45,476 nucleotides of DNA, taken from the NCBI GenBank assembly GCA_964596645.1, contig CAZQVB010000035.1:1-45476 (forward strand), given 5' to 3'. The notes under the pieces were generated by a model that worked only from the letters and a program-made list of their open reading frames with translations, had not been told where the DNA came from and did not search any database. The position numbers and the translations under genes were made by a program. Source of the stretch: CAVQEK01 sp964596645 (GTDB lineage Bacteria; Bacteroidota; Bacteroidia; Cytophagales; Cyclobacteriaceae). Below are positions 15,558-24,040 of the stretch, one piece after another. Positions within the stretch are counted from its first letter, which is position 1. Every line of letters begins with the position of its first letter.

Positions 15558-17612
15558 ATGACTGTCTGGTCGACCATACCCCTCGTACGCATCGTTTTGC
15601 TCTATGGCTTGGGCATTGGACTTCATTTTTTTATTCCGGCTAAGCCTTTCGTGATATTTCCTGCTGTATTGGTTCTGTCCATTTTCTATGGAATGGCCGT
15701 GCTTTGGCTGCGCAAAGTGCATTTTGTGCGCCACCACATCGTGTTGCCCCTGCTTGCATTTCCGCTGCTCATATTGCTGGGTATTGCCCACGCCTATCTG
15801 CACGACCATCGCCATCATGCCAACTACCTGCCCATCTATGATAAGGACATTACGGAAGTGTCGGGTACGGTGGTGTCGCAGGTTGCCGACCATGCACGCT
15901 CGCGAAGTGTAGAGGTGCGCCTCGATGCCGTGCGACTGGAAGGTCAATGGATTCGTGGCAAGGCTTTGTGCCGCGTGTATGTATTGGATACCACCAGTAG
16001 AGCAATACCGCTTGGGGCCCGGCTGATGTTGCAGGGTAGGCCACAACCTTTAGCGGCTCCGGGCAACGCTTATGAATTTGACTATGCCGCCTGGTCGGGC
16101 CTTAAGAATATTTACTGCCAGATGTTCATAAAGGCCAGCGAGCTGGAGGTGGTACCGTCTACTGAAAAGTCGTTGGCAATGATGGTAACGGGCCTGCGCG
16201 ACTATCTCGCCAGCCAACTGGAGCAGCTTATGGGCAGCGGTCGCGAGCATGCCATTGCCTCCGGGCTGTTGCTGGGCGACAAATCTCAGGTCGACGACAT
16301 GCTTAGTGAGGCATATGCCGGTTCCGGACTCTCTCATATACTGGCCATTTCAGGGTTGCATGTCGGCATAGTATACATGGTATTTTCTTTTCTGCTGACG
16401 CCACTGAAGCGCAAGAGCCGGATATTATTTTTTATTTTGATATGCGTGGTATTGTGGGGATTCGTGATGCTGTCAGGATTTATGCCATCAGCACAGCGGG
16501 CCGGCATTATGTTCACCATGCTGGCCATGGGTAAGGTGGTGCAGCGCAAAACCAACACCTATAACAGCCTTGCTGCTGCGGCTCTGATTATACTGATGAT
16601 CGATCCGTACATGATCAGATCTGTGGGCTTTCAGCTTTCGTTTTCGGCCGTATTGGGCATAGTGGCGGGTTTCCCTCTTATATACAAGCATTTACAGTTT
16701 AGCCACACAGTGCCGGACGTGCTATGGCGCATGGCGGTGGTTTCTTTTTGCGCACAGGTGGCCACCTTGCCGCTTATCGCCTACTACTTTGGGCAGGTAC
16801 CGCTACTGGGTGTGCTTGCCAATTTGGTGGCCATACCTATCGCTATGGCGGCGGTGCCTTTAGGATTTGCCGTGTTGGCATTTCATGCAGTACCCGGCCT
16901 TTCGGTTATTTTGGCGGTGGTATTGAAAGCGCTGCTGTGGTTGCTCAATCAACTGGCGCTGTATGTCACCAACCTTCCTTTTGGTAATTTGAGCACCGCC
17001 GGCTTCATGCCTGTGCATGTAGTATTGCTCATCGTTGTGCTGGTGCTCGTAGGATTTGTCGGTTACAGGCATAGTTTGTTACTAAACAGGCTGTTGGCTG
17101 TTTCAATGATCGTCTTCTTCTTCTCCATCATCCACTTACAATACGTGCGTTCATCCCAACATTTTTTGCTCCTGTACACTAAAAAAAATGGTGTGGCCGA
17201 CATACAGTATATCCATGGCAATTATTCCAAATGGCTGTCCATATACGAGCATCAGGCACCCAACCGGCTCATGTCTGCCGTGGCAGAACACTATGGCCTA
17301 CGGCATGTGTCAGCACCGGATTCTACCACAAAATTTTTAAAAGAACTGCCCTTCGGCGAGCTCGTGGTGAAAGAAGGGAAAAGCTTTTTACTGGTAAAGA
17401 AAGCCGCATTACCTGACACTTTGCCCATTGTTCCTGACTACCTGGTGTTGTCGTCGTCGGCGGCACTTGCATGGCAAAAAGTGCCTCACATTCGTTGTGG
17501 CACGCTTGTGCTCAGCAAGTCGCTGCCCGATTCTGTCTATTACAATGTACACCGTCGCCATGCAAACGTGCCGGTGCTTTCGGAATTGGGCGTGTTGAAA
17601 ATACCGCTATAG
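15558..17612 (+). CDS. comEC: ComEC/Rec2 family DNA-uptake channel protein
   Basis: A 684-residue polytopic inner-membrane protein. The N-terminus has membrane helices around residues 5-80 followed by the DUF4131/OB-like segment (YDKDITEVSGTVVSQVADHA...). The Competence domain starts near HAIASGLLLGDKSQVD and carries the hallmark GLSHILAISGLHVG, then many helices up to about residue 530. ComEC forms the channel that brings single-stranded DNA into the cytoplasm in competent bacteria. The C-terminal 150 residues do not contain the HxHxDH metallo-beta-lactamase motif of long ComEC proteins; short forms like this are usual in Bacteroidota. No other competence genes are adjacent. Confidence 0.93.
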   Translation: MTVWSTIPLVRIVLLYGLGIGLHFFIPAKPFVIFPAVLVLSIFYGMAVLWLRKVHFVRHHIVLPLLAFPLLILLGIAHAYLHDHRHHANYLPIYDKDITEVSGTVVSQVADHARSRSVEVRLDAVRLEGQWIRGKALCRVYVLDTTSRAIPLGARLMLQGRPQPLAAPGNAYEFDYAAWSGLKNIYCQMFIKASELEVVPSTEKSLAMMVTGLRDYLASQLEQLMGSGREHAIASGLLLGDKSQVDDMLSEAYAGSGLSHILAISGLHVGIVYMVFSFLLTPLKRKSRILFFILICVVLWGFVMLSGFMPSAQRAGIMFTMLAMGKVVQRKTNTYNSLAAAALIILMIDPYMIRSVGFQLSFSAVLGIVAGFPLIYKHLQFSHTVPDVLWRMAVVSFCAQVATLPLIAYYFGQVPLLGVLANLVAIPIAMAAVPLGFAVLAFHAVPGLSVILAVVLKALLWLLNQLALYVTNLPFGNLSTAGFMPVHVVLLIVVLVLVGFVGYRHSLLLNRLLAVSMIVFFFSIIHLQYVRSSQHFLLLYTKKNGVADIQYIHGNYSKWLSIYEHQAPNRLMSAVAEHYGLRHVSAPDSTTKFLKELPFGELVVKEGKSFLLVKKAALPDTLPIVPDYLVLSSSAALAWQKVPHIRCGTLVLSKSLPDSVYYNVHRRHANVPVLSELGVLKIPL

Positions 17613-17688
17613 GCACTAAATCTTTCACAATGCTTATTTTTGCGCTTGTCGTGATGCCACCTGAACGCAGGCACGACATCTTTATAAA

Positions 17689-17721
17689 TTGTTTAACTTT
17701 GTATTTGCAAAAGTTAAACAA
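17689..17721. promoter_or_regulatory. palindromic operator over the pterin operon promoter
   Basis: TTGTTTAACTTT (17689-17700) and AAAGTTAAACAA (17710-17721) are perfect 12-bp inverted arms separated by 9 bases, giving half-site centres 21 bp apart, two helical turns. The left arm and the next base contain TAACTTTG (17694-17701), an exact TAnnTTTG -7 element, so a bound dimer would cover the promoter of the gene starting at 17750. AT-rich palindromes of this layout suit MerR- or CarH-like dimers; the regulator is not in the window and its identity is inference. Confidence 0.65.
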
Positions 17722-17749
17722 AGACCCAGCTCAACCGTTTTATTCCCCG

Positions 17750-18160
17750 ATGAAGACAGCAGTATACAGGAAAGAACATTTTAACGCGGCCCATCGTTTA
17801 CACAACCCCAATTGGAGCGACGAAAGGAATGCGGATGTTTTTGGAAAGTGCAATAACCCAAATTATCACGGTCATAATTATGAGCTCGTAGTGCGCGTAG
17901 CGGGATATCCAGACCAGGACACCGGCTATGTGATCGACATGAAAGTGTTGAGCGACATCATCGATGAGAGCGTATTGCAGCGTTTTGATCACAAGAATCT
18001 CAACTTGGACACGGAAGAATTTAAGCACATAAACCCCACTGCGGAAAATATTGCGAAAGTGATTTGGGAAATTTTGAAGGAAAAACTTGGCGATAAATTC
18101 GATTTAAAGATCACCTTATATGAAACAGAAAGAAATTTTGTTGAATACCCAGCCTCATAA
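17750..18160 (+). CDS. queD: 6-carboxytetrahydropterin synthase / PTPS family
   Basis: A 136-residue QueD/6-pyruvoyl-tetrahydropterin synthase family enzyme acting on dihydroneopterin triphosphate. The zinc-binding histidines are visible in EHFNAAHRLH and NYHGHNYE, with the catalytic cysteine in GKCNNPNYHG. FDHKNLN and the C-terminal LKITLYETERNFVEY are also typical. The frame is open from 17471, but the ATG at 17750 follows the -7 element and matches family starts. It overlaps folE by 41 bp in another frame, so the substrate producer and consumer are made together. Whether the product feeds queuosine or a tetrahydrobiopterin-like cofactor is undecided; no queC, queE or queF is in view. Confidence 0.9.
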   Translation: MKTAVYRKEHFNAAHRLHNPNWSDERNADVFGKCNNPNYHGHNYELVVRVAGYPDQDTGYVIDMKVLSDIIDESVLQRFDHKNLNLDTEEFKHINPTAENIAKVIWEILKEKLGDKFDLKITLYETERNFVEYPAS

Positions 18161-18809
18161 GCTCTCCGTGGAAGATCTGGGAGACGAGCATGTGTCTACC
18201 TCGCCGCAAACACCGCTGCGAGAAGATGCATTTGCAATGGACGACGAGCTGAAAATTGAGCTGATTAAGAAGCATTTTAAGGAGATCATGCAGATACTGG
18301 GCCTCGACCTTACCGACGACAGTTTGCGAGGTACGCCAGAGCGCGTGGCCAAGATGTATGTGAAGGAAATTTTTGGCGGCTTAAATCCTGCCAATAAGCC
18401 AGAGGCACGCTTGTTTGATAATAAATACAGCTACGATCAAATGCTGGTTGAAAAAGATATCACGGTTTTTTCGAACTGCGAACACCATTTTGTGCCCATC
18501 ATCGGCAGGGCTCACGTTGGCTATGTGTCGAGTGGGCAGGTCATTGGCCTGTCGAAGATCAACAGAATAGTGCAGTATTTTGCCAAAAGGCCGCAGGTGC
18601 AGGAGCGGCTTACTGTACAAATTGGCAATGAGCTGAAGGACATGCTGAACACCGAAGACGTGGCGGTACTGATCGATGCCGAGCACCTATGTGTTCAATC
18701 GCGGGGAATACAGGATACACATAGTAGTACCGTTACCTCATACTACAGCGGGAAGTTTCAGCAGGAAGAAACTAAGAGTGAGTTTTTACGGTATATCTAT
18801 GGCAAATAG
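18120..18809 (+). CDS. folE: GTP cyclohydrolase I
   Basis: A 229-residue enzyme that turns GTP into dihydroneopterin triphosphate, the first step of folate and pterin synthesis and the substrate of the gene just upstream. Zinc ligands are in SNCEHHFVPIIG (Cys and His) and HLCVQSRGIQDTHSS (Cys). GTPERVAKMYVKEIFGGL, GLSKINRIVQYFAKRPQVQE and the C-terminal GKFQQEETKSEFLRY are family blocks. The N-terminal 40 residues, including TPLREDAFAMDDELKIE, resemble other Bacteroidota FolE proteins, which supports the ATG at 18120 despite the 41-bp overlap. It is probably controlled by the palindrome upstream of queD. Confidence 0.96.
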   Translation: MKQKEILLNTQPHKLSVEDLGDEHVSTSPQTPLREDAFAMDDELKIELIKKHFKEIMQILGLDLTDDSLRGTPERVAKMYVKEIFGGLNPANKPEARLFDNKYSYDQMLVEKDITVFSNCEHHFVPIIGRAHVGYVSSGQVIGLSKINRIVQYFAKRPQVQERLTVQIGNELKDMLNTEDVAVLIDAEHLCVQSRGIQDTHSSTVTSYYSGKFQQEETKSEFLRYIYGK

Positions 18810-18846
18810 CGCCGCAGTTATCACGGCCTGTACTGGATGAAATAGA

Positions 18847-19686
18847 TTGATTTTGAACCCTGTGCTCTTCCGATTTGGTTTGCTGAGCGACCTCCACTAC
18901 TGGCATGGCAGCCCTGAGAATAATCGTTTTTACAGACAGTCCGATGCAAAATTGCAGCGGTGCATTAACCGTTTCAATCAAGAGAGATTATCTTTTGTAC
19001 TCGATCTGGGCGATGTGATTGATCGTGACTGGCAAAGTTTTGATCATATTTTACCGCTGTACAAAAGATTTAATGCACCGGTACATCATCTGGCGGGCAA
19101 TCATGACTTGGAAGTAGCGGAACAATACAAACAACAGGTGAGCTCCCGGCTTGGCATTGCCTCATCATATCGTTCATTTGTGCAGGGCAAGTGGCGGTTC
19201 GTTTTGCTAGACGGCCACGACATCAGTCTTTTTGCACATCCGAAAGAAAGTGCCAGTTATCAATTGGCCGATAAAGCATTGCAAGAATTACAGCAAAATA
19301 ATGCGCCAAACGCCAAACCATACAATGGCGCCTTGGGAAGAGAGCAATTGAGTTGGTTACAGCATGTACTGGAAGATGCCTCGCAGAAGCAGCATCATGT
19401 GATCATCGTTTGCCATTATCCGGTTTTTCCTTTAGATGAACATAATTTGCTCAACGCTACAGAGGTGTTGAAAGCAATAGGTTCCTTTTCGTGTGTGAAG
19501 GTGTGGCTAAGTGGTCACAACCACAGCGGAGGCTACGGCTTCCACCAAGGCATACATTTTGTTAATTTGCAGGCCATGGTAGAAACCCCGGATGAAGGCG
19601 CTTTTTGTATTGCAGAAATTTTTGATGGTTCCATCAATCTGAAAGGTTTTGAACGTGAAATATCCAGACAACTTCCAATAACATGA
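18847..19686 (+). CDS. calcineurin-like metallophosphoesterase (ADPRibase-Mn-like)
   Basis: A 279-residue dinuclear-metal phosphoesterase. The five motifs appear in order: LLSDLHY near the start, LGDVIDRDW, AGNHDLE, VCHYPVFPLDE and LSGHNHSGGYG. The Tyr-containing first motif and CHYPVFP resemble Mn-dependent ADP-ribose/CDP-alcohol diphosphatases, so nucleotide-diphosphate substrates are likely, but the true substrate is not known. The frame starts with TTG at 18847, 37 bp after folE; no ATG lies ahead of the essential first motif, so a TTG start is required. The stop overlaps the next gene by four bases (ATGA), implying an operon with the LEA-2 lipoprotein. Confidence 0.85.
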   Translation: MILNPVLFRFGLLSDLHYWHGSPENNRFYRQSDAKLQRCINRFNQERLSFVLDLGDVIDRDWQSFDHILPLYKRFNAPVHHLAGNHDLEVAEQYKQQVSSRLGIASSYRSFVQGKWRFVLLDGHDISLFAHPKESASYQLADKALQELQQNNAPNAKPYNGALGREQLSWLQHVLEDASQKQHHVIIVCHYPVFPLDEHNLLNATEVLKAIGSFSCVKVWLSGHNHSGGYGFHQGIHFVNLQAMVETPDEGAFCIAEIFDGSINLKGFEREISRQLPIT

Positions 19687-20291
19687 ATGTGAGTATGAAG
19701 AAAATTACAATGTATTTGCTCGTGGTTGCCTTAGTGTCTTCCGCAGGATGCGCCACCATTTCATCTTTCACCAACCTGCTCAATTGCCAGTTTCGCATGC
19801 AGTCGCTTACCGACACCAATTTGGCGGGTATTTCGGTGCAGAACGTGCGCAGCTTTTCCGACCTGTCCATTATGCAGGCAGGATCGGTAGCCAGGGCTTA
19901 TTTATCAGGCAATCTGCCGCTGAGTTTCAACTTAAATGTGCAGGCCAAAAACCCCAACAACACACAAGCCATATTGAGCAACTTCGACTGGATAGCCTCA
20001 GTGGATGACGTAGAAATAGCCCGCGGCACCCACAGCGAACGTGTGGTAATACCTGGCAATGATGGCCTTGCGGTGGTACCGCTGAATATACAGCTGAACC
20101 TGTTGGAAGTTTTTAGTGGTAAATCGCGTGAAGCGCTTACCAACCTGGTGTTCAATCTGGCCGAAGCATCTGGCGAACCCAGCCGGGTATCGCTGCAGCT
20201 CAAGCCCACGGTTTACGTAAACGGCGATATTCCCATCAGCTATCCCGGGTATATTTCTGTAGGCACTGAGTTTGGCGGTAGCCAGCAATAG
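19683..20291 (+). CDS. LEA type 2 family lipoprotein
   Basis: A 202-residue protein with a lipoprotein signal (ITMYLLVVALVSSAGC, Cys23) and one LEA-2/WHy-like beta-sandwich domain: LSFNLNVQAKNPNNTQA, FDWIASVDDVEIARGTH, and a final KPTVYVNGDIPISYPG. Bacterial members are periplasmic or envelope lipoproteins of unclear role, often tied to stress tolerance. Two starts are possible: ATG at 19683, overlapping the previous stop, or ATG at 19695, which gives a more standard signal sequence. Confidence 0.75.
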   Translation: MNVSMKKITMYLLVVALVSSAGCATISSFTNLLNCQFRMQSLTDTNLAGISVQNVRSFSDLSIMQAGSVARAYLSGNLPLSFNLNVQAKNPNNTQAILSNFDWIASVDDVEIARGTHSERVVIPGNDGLAVVPLNIQLNLLEVFSGKSREALTNLVFNLAEASGEPSRVSLQLKPTVYVNGDIPISYPGYISVGTEFGGSQQ

Positions 20292-20393
20292 TTTTTATAC
20301 CAAGCCATAGAGCATGATCACCACCTGTATTGCAGGCAAGTAATGTTGCGTTAAATGGGCTATCTTAGCGCCTTTTAACCCCCTTCGCATCCC

Positions 20394-21152
20394 TTGACGG
20401 AAATTTTACAAAGTTTTCATTTATCTACCGATCAGTGGATCTGGCTGATTGTGTGCGCACTTTTTGTGGGTATGGCCAAAACGGGTATTGCAGGTTTGGG
20501 CATGCTCATCGTCCCTATTTTAGCAGGGATATTTGGTGGCAAAGCCAGTGCCGGCATACTGTTACCCATGCTCTCTATGGCCGACGTATTTGCGGTGTGG
20601 TACTACCACCGCGATGCCGAGTGGAAATACATTGTGAAGCTGCTGCCCGCCACCGTGGTGGGCGTACTCATAGGGCTTTTTGTAGGCGAGATGGTCAACG
20701 ATGAGCAGTTTAAAAATATAATGGCTGTAATCATCCTCGCAGGTTTGGGCATTATGATATGGCGCGAACGATACAATGCAGCCCAGGCTATACCCCACAA
20801 TTGGCTCTTCTCAAGCGTAGCGGGTCTTTTGGGCGGCTTCTCCACCATGATTGGAAATGCCGCAGGGCCGGTGCTTGCCATATACCTGCTCTCTATGCAG
20901 TTGCCCAAAAACAGCTTCATTGGTACCGGCGCCTGGTTCTTTCTCATTATAAACCTGTTCAAGATACCCCTACATGTTGCCGTTTGGGAAACCATCACCT
21001 GGCGTACCTTTATGTTGGATGCCGCCATGCTGCCGGTGATTATGCTGGGCGCTTTTGCCGGAGTGCGTATCGTAAAGTATATACCCGAAAAGCCGTATAG
21101 AATATTTGTGATTGTTACGACTGCTTTCGCCGCACTAAAGCTCTTTTTCTAA
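20394..21152 (+). CDS. TauE/SafE family permease
   Basis: A 252-residue integral membrane protein with about eight hydrophobic helices. The first repeat begins with VGMAKTGIAGLGMLIVPILA and the second with GLLGGFSTMIGNAAGPVLAI, the paired Gly-rich signatures of the TauE/SafE (DUF81) family. Members export sulfite, sulfoacetate or other organic anions; nothing nearby tells the substrate. The frame starts with TTG at 20394, 103 bp after the preceding gene; no earlier in-frame ATG is present and the start places the first helix correctly. Confidence 0.88.
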   Translation: MTEILQSFHLSTDQWIWLIVCALFVGMAKTGIAGLGMLIVPILAGIFGGKASAGILLPMLSMADVFAVWYYHRDAEWKYIVKLLPATVVGVLIGLFVGEMVNDEQFKNIMAVIILAGLGIMIWRERYNAAQAIPHNWLFSSVAGLLGGFSTMIGNAAGPVLAIYLLSMQLPKNSFIGTGAWFFLIINLFKIPLHVAVWETITWRTFMLDAAMLPVIMLGAFAGVRIVKYIPEKPYRIFVIVTTAFAALKLFF

Positions 21153-21288
21153 GGGGCACAACCTCCAATGCGGGCTTTATGGTTAAAAGATGTTAAATAA
21201 TCATCCAAATGCGGGCGCGGTCGTAATAACAATGATATAAATACGATGTTAAACTTGAAAACATAGTAGCGACACTAATCAAAAAATT

Positions 21289-22767
21289 ATGAGCAAGAAA
21301 CAATTCTTTTTCGGCCTTTTGTTCGCCTCACTCTTTGGGGCCATATTGGCTATAGGGGGGTACAAGCTTTTCGAGAGAGAGCAGCAAAACTTCGAGACGG
21401 TAGAGCGCGGACAAAACGTTCACTTCTCCAATTTCCTTTCAGATTCATCATTTACCGTGCCCGATGGGCTGAATTTTGTATATGCGGCAGAGGCGGCCAC
21501 GCCGTGTGTAGTACACATAAAATCAACCGTGCAATCGCCTACGGCACAAGGCAGGGGCTATGGAGGTCAGAGCCCGTTTGAAGATATGTTTCGCGATTTC
21601 TTTGGTGAGCAGCCGCAACAGCGTTCACCACGGCCTGCACAGGCCTCAGGTTCTGGCGTTATTATTTCTGCCGATGGCTATATCGTCACCAACAATCACG
21701 TGATTGATCAATCCACTGAGTTGGAAGTGACGCTGGCCGACAACCGCGTATACAGCGCTACCCTGGTGGGTACAGATCCTACCACGGATATTGCCGTACT
21801 GAAAATACAGGAAGAGGGCCTGCCTTATATCAAATTTGGCAACTCCGACATTGTAAAAGTAGGTCAATGGGTGCTGGCAGTAGGCAACCCCTTTGAGCTG
21901 ACCTCTACCGTCACTGCCGGTATAGTAAGTGCCAAAGGGCGCAACATACGCATACTGCGTGAGCGCTATGGTATAGAAGCATTTATACAAACAGATGCCG
22001 CCGTAAACCCCGGCAACAGCGGCGGTGCCTTGGTGAACCTGAAAGGAGAGTTGATCGGTATCAATACCGCCATAGCCACACCTACAGGTACATACGCGGG
22101 ATACTCATTTGCTGTGCCAGTGTCTTTGGTGAGCAAGGTGGTAGAAGATCTGATCGACTATGGCGTAGTGCAGCGCGCCGTTCTCGGCATCGAAATAGTA
22201 GATGTAAATGATCCCAGGCTGGAAGAGGACGTGGATGATCTCACGGGTGTGTATGTAATGGGAGTGGGCGATGAAAGTGCTGCCGCAGAAGCCGGATTGG
22301 AAAAAGGCGACGTCATCACAGGGATCAACGGACAGAGTGTGGCCAGTACGGCCGAGCTTCAGGAACTGGTAGCCCGACAACGACCGGGCGATAAAATACA
22401 GGTGCGGTACAAGCGCGACGGTAAGACCAAAACGGTAAGTGCCACCTTGAAAAATCTCGACAATCAAATAAAAATTGTGAAAAATACAGGTGCCGTACAA
22501 CTGGAAGGCGCCACTTTCGAGAATGTACCAGAAGAAGAGGCCAAAGAGTTGGAGATCAATGGCGGCGTGAAGATCACTGAGCTGAGCGACGGCAAATGGA
22601 GAAGAGCCGGTATTAAAAATGGCTTCATCATCACCTCCGTGGATAAGCGCCCGGTACGAAACGTCAATGACCTGCGCGATGTGCTGCGTGGCAAAGAAGG
22701 CGGTGGCATACTGATATCGGGCGTGTACCCCGATGGCGAAGAAGCCTATTACGGCTTGGGTTGGTAA
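21289..22767 (+). CDS. periplasmic HtrA/DegP-type serine protease
   Basis: A 492-residue Do-like protease/chaperone. An N-terminal hydrophobic segment (FFFGLLFASLFGAILAIGGY, residues 6-25) exports or anchors it. The trypsin-like domain has H137 in VTNNHVID, D167 in DPTTDIAVLKI and S244 in NPGNSGGALV. Two PDZ domains follow: about 290-390 (ending GKTKTVSATL) and about 415-490 (VKITELSDGKWRRAGIKNGF...). It degrades or refolds damaged envelope proteins. A GC-rich terminator follows directly. The gap upstream (21153-21288) holds its promoter, though no exact TAnnTTTG is seen. Confidence 0.93.
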   Translation: MSKKQFFFGLLFASLFGAILAIGGYKLFEREQQNFETVERGQNVHFSNFLSDSSFTVPDGLNFVYAAEAATPCVVHIKSTVQSPTAQGRGYGGQSPFEDMFRDFFGEQPQQRSPRPAQASGSGVIISADGYIVTNNHVIDQSTELEVTLADNRVYSATLVGTDPTTDIAVLKIQEEGLPYIKFGNSDIVKVGQWVLAVGNPFELTSTVTAGIVSAKGRNIRILRERYGIEAFIQTDAAVNPGNSGGALVNLKGELIGINTAIATPTGTYAGYSFAVPVSLVSKVVEDLIDYGVVQRAVLGIEIVDVNDPRLEEDVDDLTGVYVMGVGDESAAAEAGLEKGDVITGINGQSVASTAELQELVARQRPGDKIQVRYKRDGKTKTVSATLKNLDNQIKIVKNTGAVQLEGATFENVPEEEAKELEINGGVKITELSDGKWRRAGIKNGFIITSVDKRPVRNVNDLRDVLRGKEGGGILISGVYPDGEEAYYGLGW

Positions 22768-22796
22768 TCCATCATTGTAAGTGAAGTATAGCAAAG

Positions 22797-22823
22797 GAGC
22801 TGCCCCGCGGGGCGGCTCTTTTT
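22797..22823 (+). terminator. Rho-independent terminator after htrA
   Basis: GAGCTGCCCC pairs with GGGGCGGCTC (one G-T pair) and is followed by five T. It lies 29 bp past the htrA stop and forms the left part of the 51-bp repeat described separately. Confidence 0.75.
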
Positions 22824-22849
22824 GCTTGTACTCTACAGCGCATTTTCTA
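22799..22849. repeat. 51-bp direct repeat, copy 1
   Basis: GCTGCCCCGCGGGGCGGCTC followed by a shared tail to CATTTTCTA. It matches 24041-24091 with only three mismatches in 51 bases. It contains the htrA terminator. The two copies bracket a 1.2-kb accessory segment. Confidence 0.85.
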
Positions 22850-23043
22850 GCCGCTAATTTCATAGTAGCCGGAAGCTGATGGTAATGGTGTTCCTTCAGG
22901 CAGTGGATCTGTGCCCAGGTGAACCATTGCAGTGATGGGCTAAGGTTTGACTTTTTCCTTTTATTAGGAATCAGCGTCCGCCTCAATGTTTATTTCATAT
23001 GTTGTTAGATTTAATTTTCGACTAAACCATGTTTCCCTTCCAT
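22850..23043. other. left part of the repeat-bounded segment, no gene seen
   Basis: Sequence between the first repeat and the AbiEii-like fragment. No protein-like frame or RNA was recognised; the minus-strand open frames here are antisense extensions of an htrA shadow frame. Confidence 0.35.
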
Positions 23044-23172
23044 CTAAAGAATGGGTTTTATCGGGTTCATTACAATACTGATCCTGTGGCCGATGCGTAG
23101 AGAAAGTGCGGTTCCTCCTACAAGAACAAAGTTTTGCATGACTGTATCGGCCATCAATTTTTTCAGGATGTC
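23044..23172 (-). pseudogene. fragment of an AbiEii-type nucleotidyltransferase toxin
   Basis: Between in-frame stops on the minus strand, 42 codons read DILKKLMADTVMQ, then NFVLVGGTALSLRIGHRISI, then unrelated residues to a TAG at 23044-23046. LVGGTALSLRIGHR(I/F)S(I/V)DIDLF is the signature of the AbiEii/AbiGii (DUF1814) nucleotidyltransferase family, the toxin of type IV abortive-infection modules. Here the match breaks exactly before the catalytic DxD, so only a piece of the N-terminal domain is left. No AbiEi antitoxin gene is visible nearby. It is a dead relic of a defence gene. Confidence 0.65.
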
Positions 23173-23190
23173 CTAAATATTCCCAATATT

Positions 23191-23520
23191 TTAATGCTCT
23201 ATTTTTTCCAGCAAATAAGCGATGTAAGCATCAGTCACTGTATCCTTGCCGGATTTGTCGTATATGGAAAGCAAATGAATAAGTCCGTTGCCGACTTTCA
23301 CATAGACAATGAGGCGAGCACCACCGCTTTTTCCCTTGCCCTTAGACTTAATGGCCAGACGAATCTTATAGCAATTTTTATAAACCTCCGACCCCATCTG
23401 TGGATTAGAAAGTAATTTATCCTGGATAGATTCAAGGTCGGTCTGCAGTGATGGGTATTTTTTTGAAAGCTTCTTGAGCTCCCTCTTAAAATGATCGCAA
23501 GGCCTTAGCTTATAGATCAT
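23191..23520 (-). CDS. RelE/ParE superfamily toxin
   Basis: A 109-residue toxin starting at the ATG 23518-23520. The helical hairpin at the N-terminus (HFKRELKKLSKKYPSLQTDL) and the central strands (VYKNCYKIRLAIKSKGKGKS, GGARLIVYV, IHLLSIYDKSGKD) are typical of the RelE-like proteins paired with DUF2683 antitoxins in Bacteroidota; many such toxins are ribosome-dependent mRNA interferases. It overlaps the end of the antitoxin gene by 11 bp, so the two are co-translated. The open frame reaches 23574 but the extension lies inside the antitoxin. Both genes look intact. Confidence 0.85.
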   Translation of the reverse strand: MIYKLRPCDHFKRELKKLSKKYPSLQTDLESIQDKLLSNPQMGSEVYKNCYKIRLAIKSKGKGKSGGARLIVYVKVGNGLIHLLSIYDKSGKDTVTDAYIAYLLEKIEH

Positions 23521-23737
23521 CAAATATTTCTTTGAAGGAAGAATAGGTTTTCGCCTTGGATTTACCGGAATCAATATTCATCGACTCTTTATAGCCTTCA
23601 GCTATGCCTTTTGCAATTCTCCTTGTCTCCTCAGGCACACTTGAGGAAGCTTCAAACTTTACCCTTAGGGCTTTCAAAACGGCCTTCACCATTTTAGATT
23701 CTTCCGAATCGTTTGTTCTTATAACAATAGTTTCCAT
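23510..23737 (-). CDS. DUF2683 family antitoxin
   Basis: A 75-residue protein, METIVIRTNDSEESKMVKAV..., with the DUF2683 pattern: an N-terminal strand that could dimerise and bind DNA, then a helix, a Glu/Lys-rich middle and a C-terminal SSFKEIFDDL that probably wraps around the toxin. It is the first gene of the pair and would both neutralise the toxin and repress the operon. It starts at ATG 23735-23737. Confidence 0.8.
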   Translation of the reverse strand: METIVIRTNDSEESKMVKAVLKALRVKFEASSSVPEETRRIAKGIAEGYKESMNIDSGKSKAKTYSSFKEIFDDL

Positions 23738-24040
23738 AGCACAAATTTACAATTTCTTTGCGGAGTTGATCCGAGATCTTCTTTGAATTGTACCAATGTT
23801 GCCATTCAGGCGGACAAATGCAACTCCAGTTTCTTTGAATTGATTAGTCAAGTTTACCAGCTGTCAATTTACCGGACTGCGTTGTTTTACATTACCGTTC
23901 ACTTGTACATTTTCCCAATACATAGTTTTATAGAGCAATTTTGTTTGCGGGTATAGAAAAAGCGGTAGAGGGCGATGCCAAGGAAGACAAGAGCTGGTAA
24001 AGGAAAAGCGAACAGGTTGAGCAGAATACAGCGGCACACT
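23738..24040. other. intergenic region between antitoxin and second repeat
   Basis: About 300 bp, AT-rich. It must hold the promoter of the minus-strand toxin-antitoxin pair. TTTGAATTG occurs twice (23781 and 23835 regions), which may be an antitoxin-binding half-site or chance. No gene recognised. Confidence 0.35.

Noticed and set aside
17471..17749. N-terminal extension of the pterin synthase
   Set aside because: It overlaps the comEC 3' end and the operator/promoter; the family starts at the ATG at 17750.
22105..22986. 293-residue minus-strand open frame across htrA
   Set aside because: It is antisense to the conserved htrA PDZ region and has no family features; it is a composition shadow.
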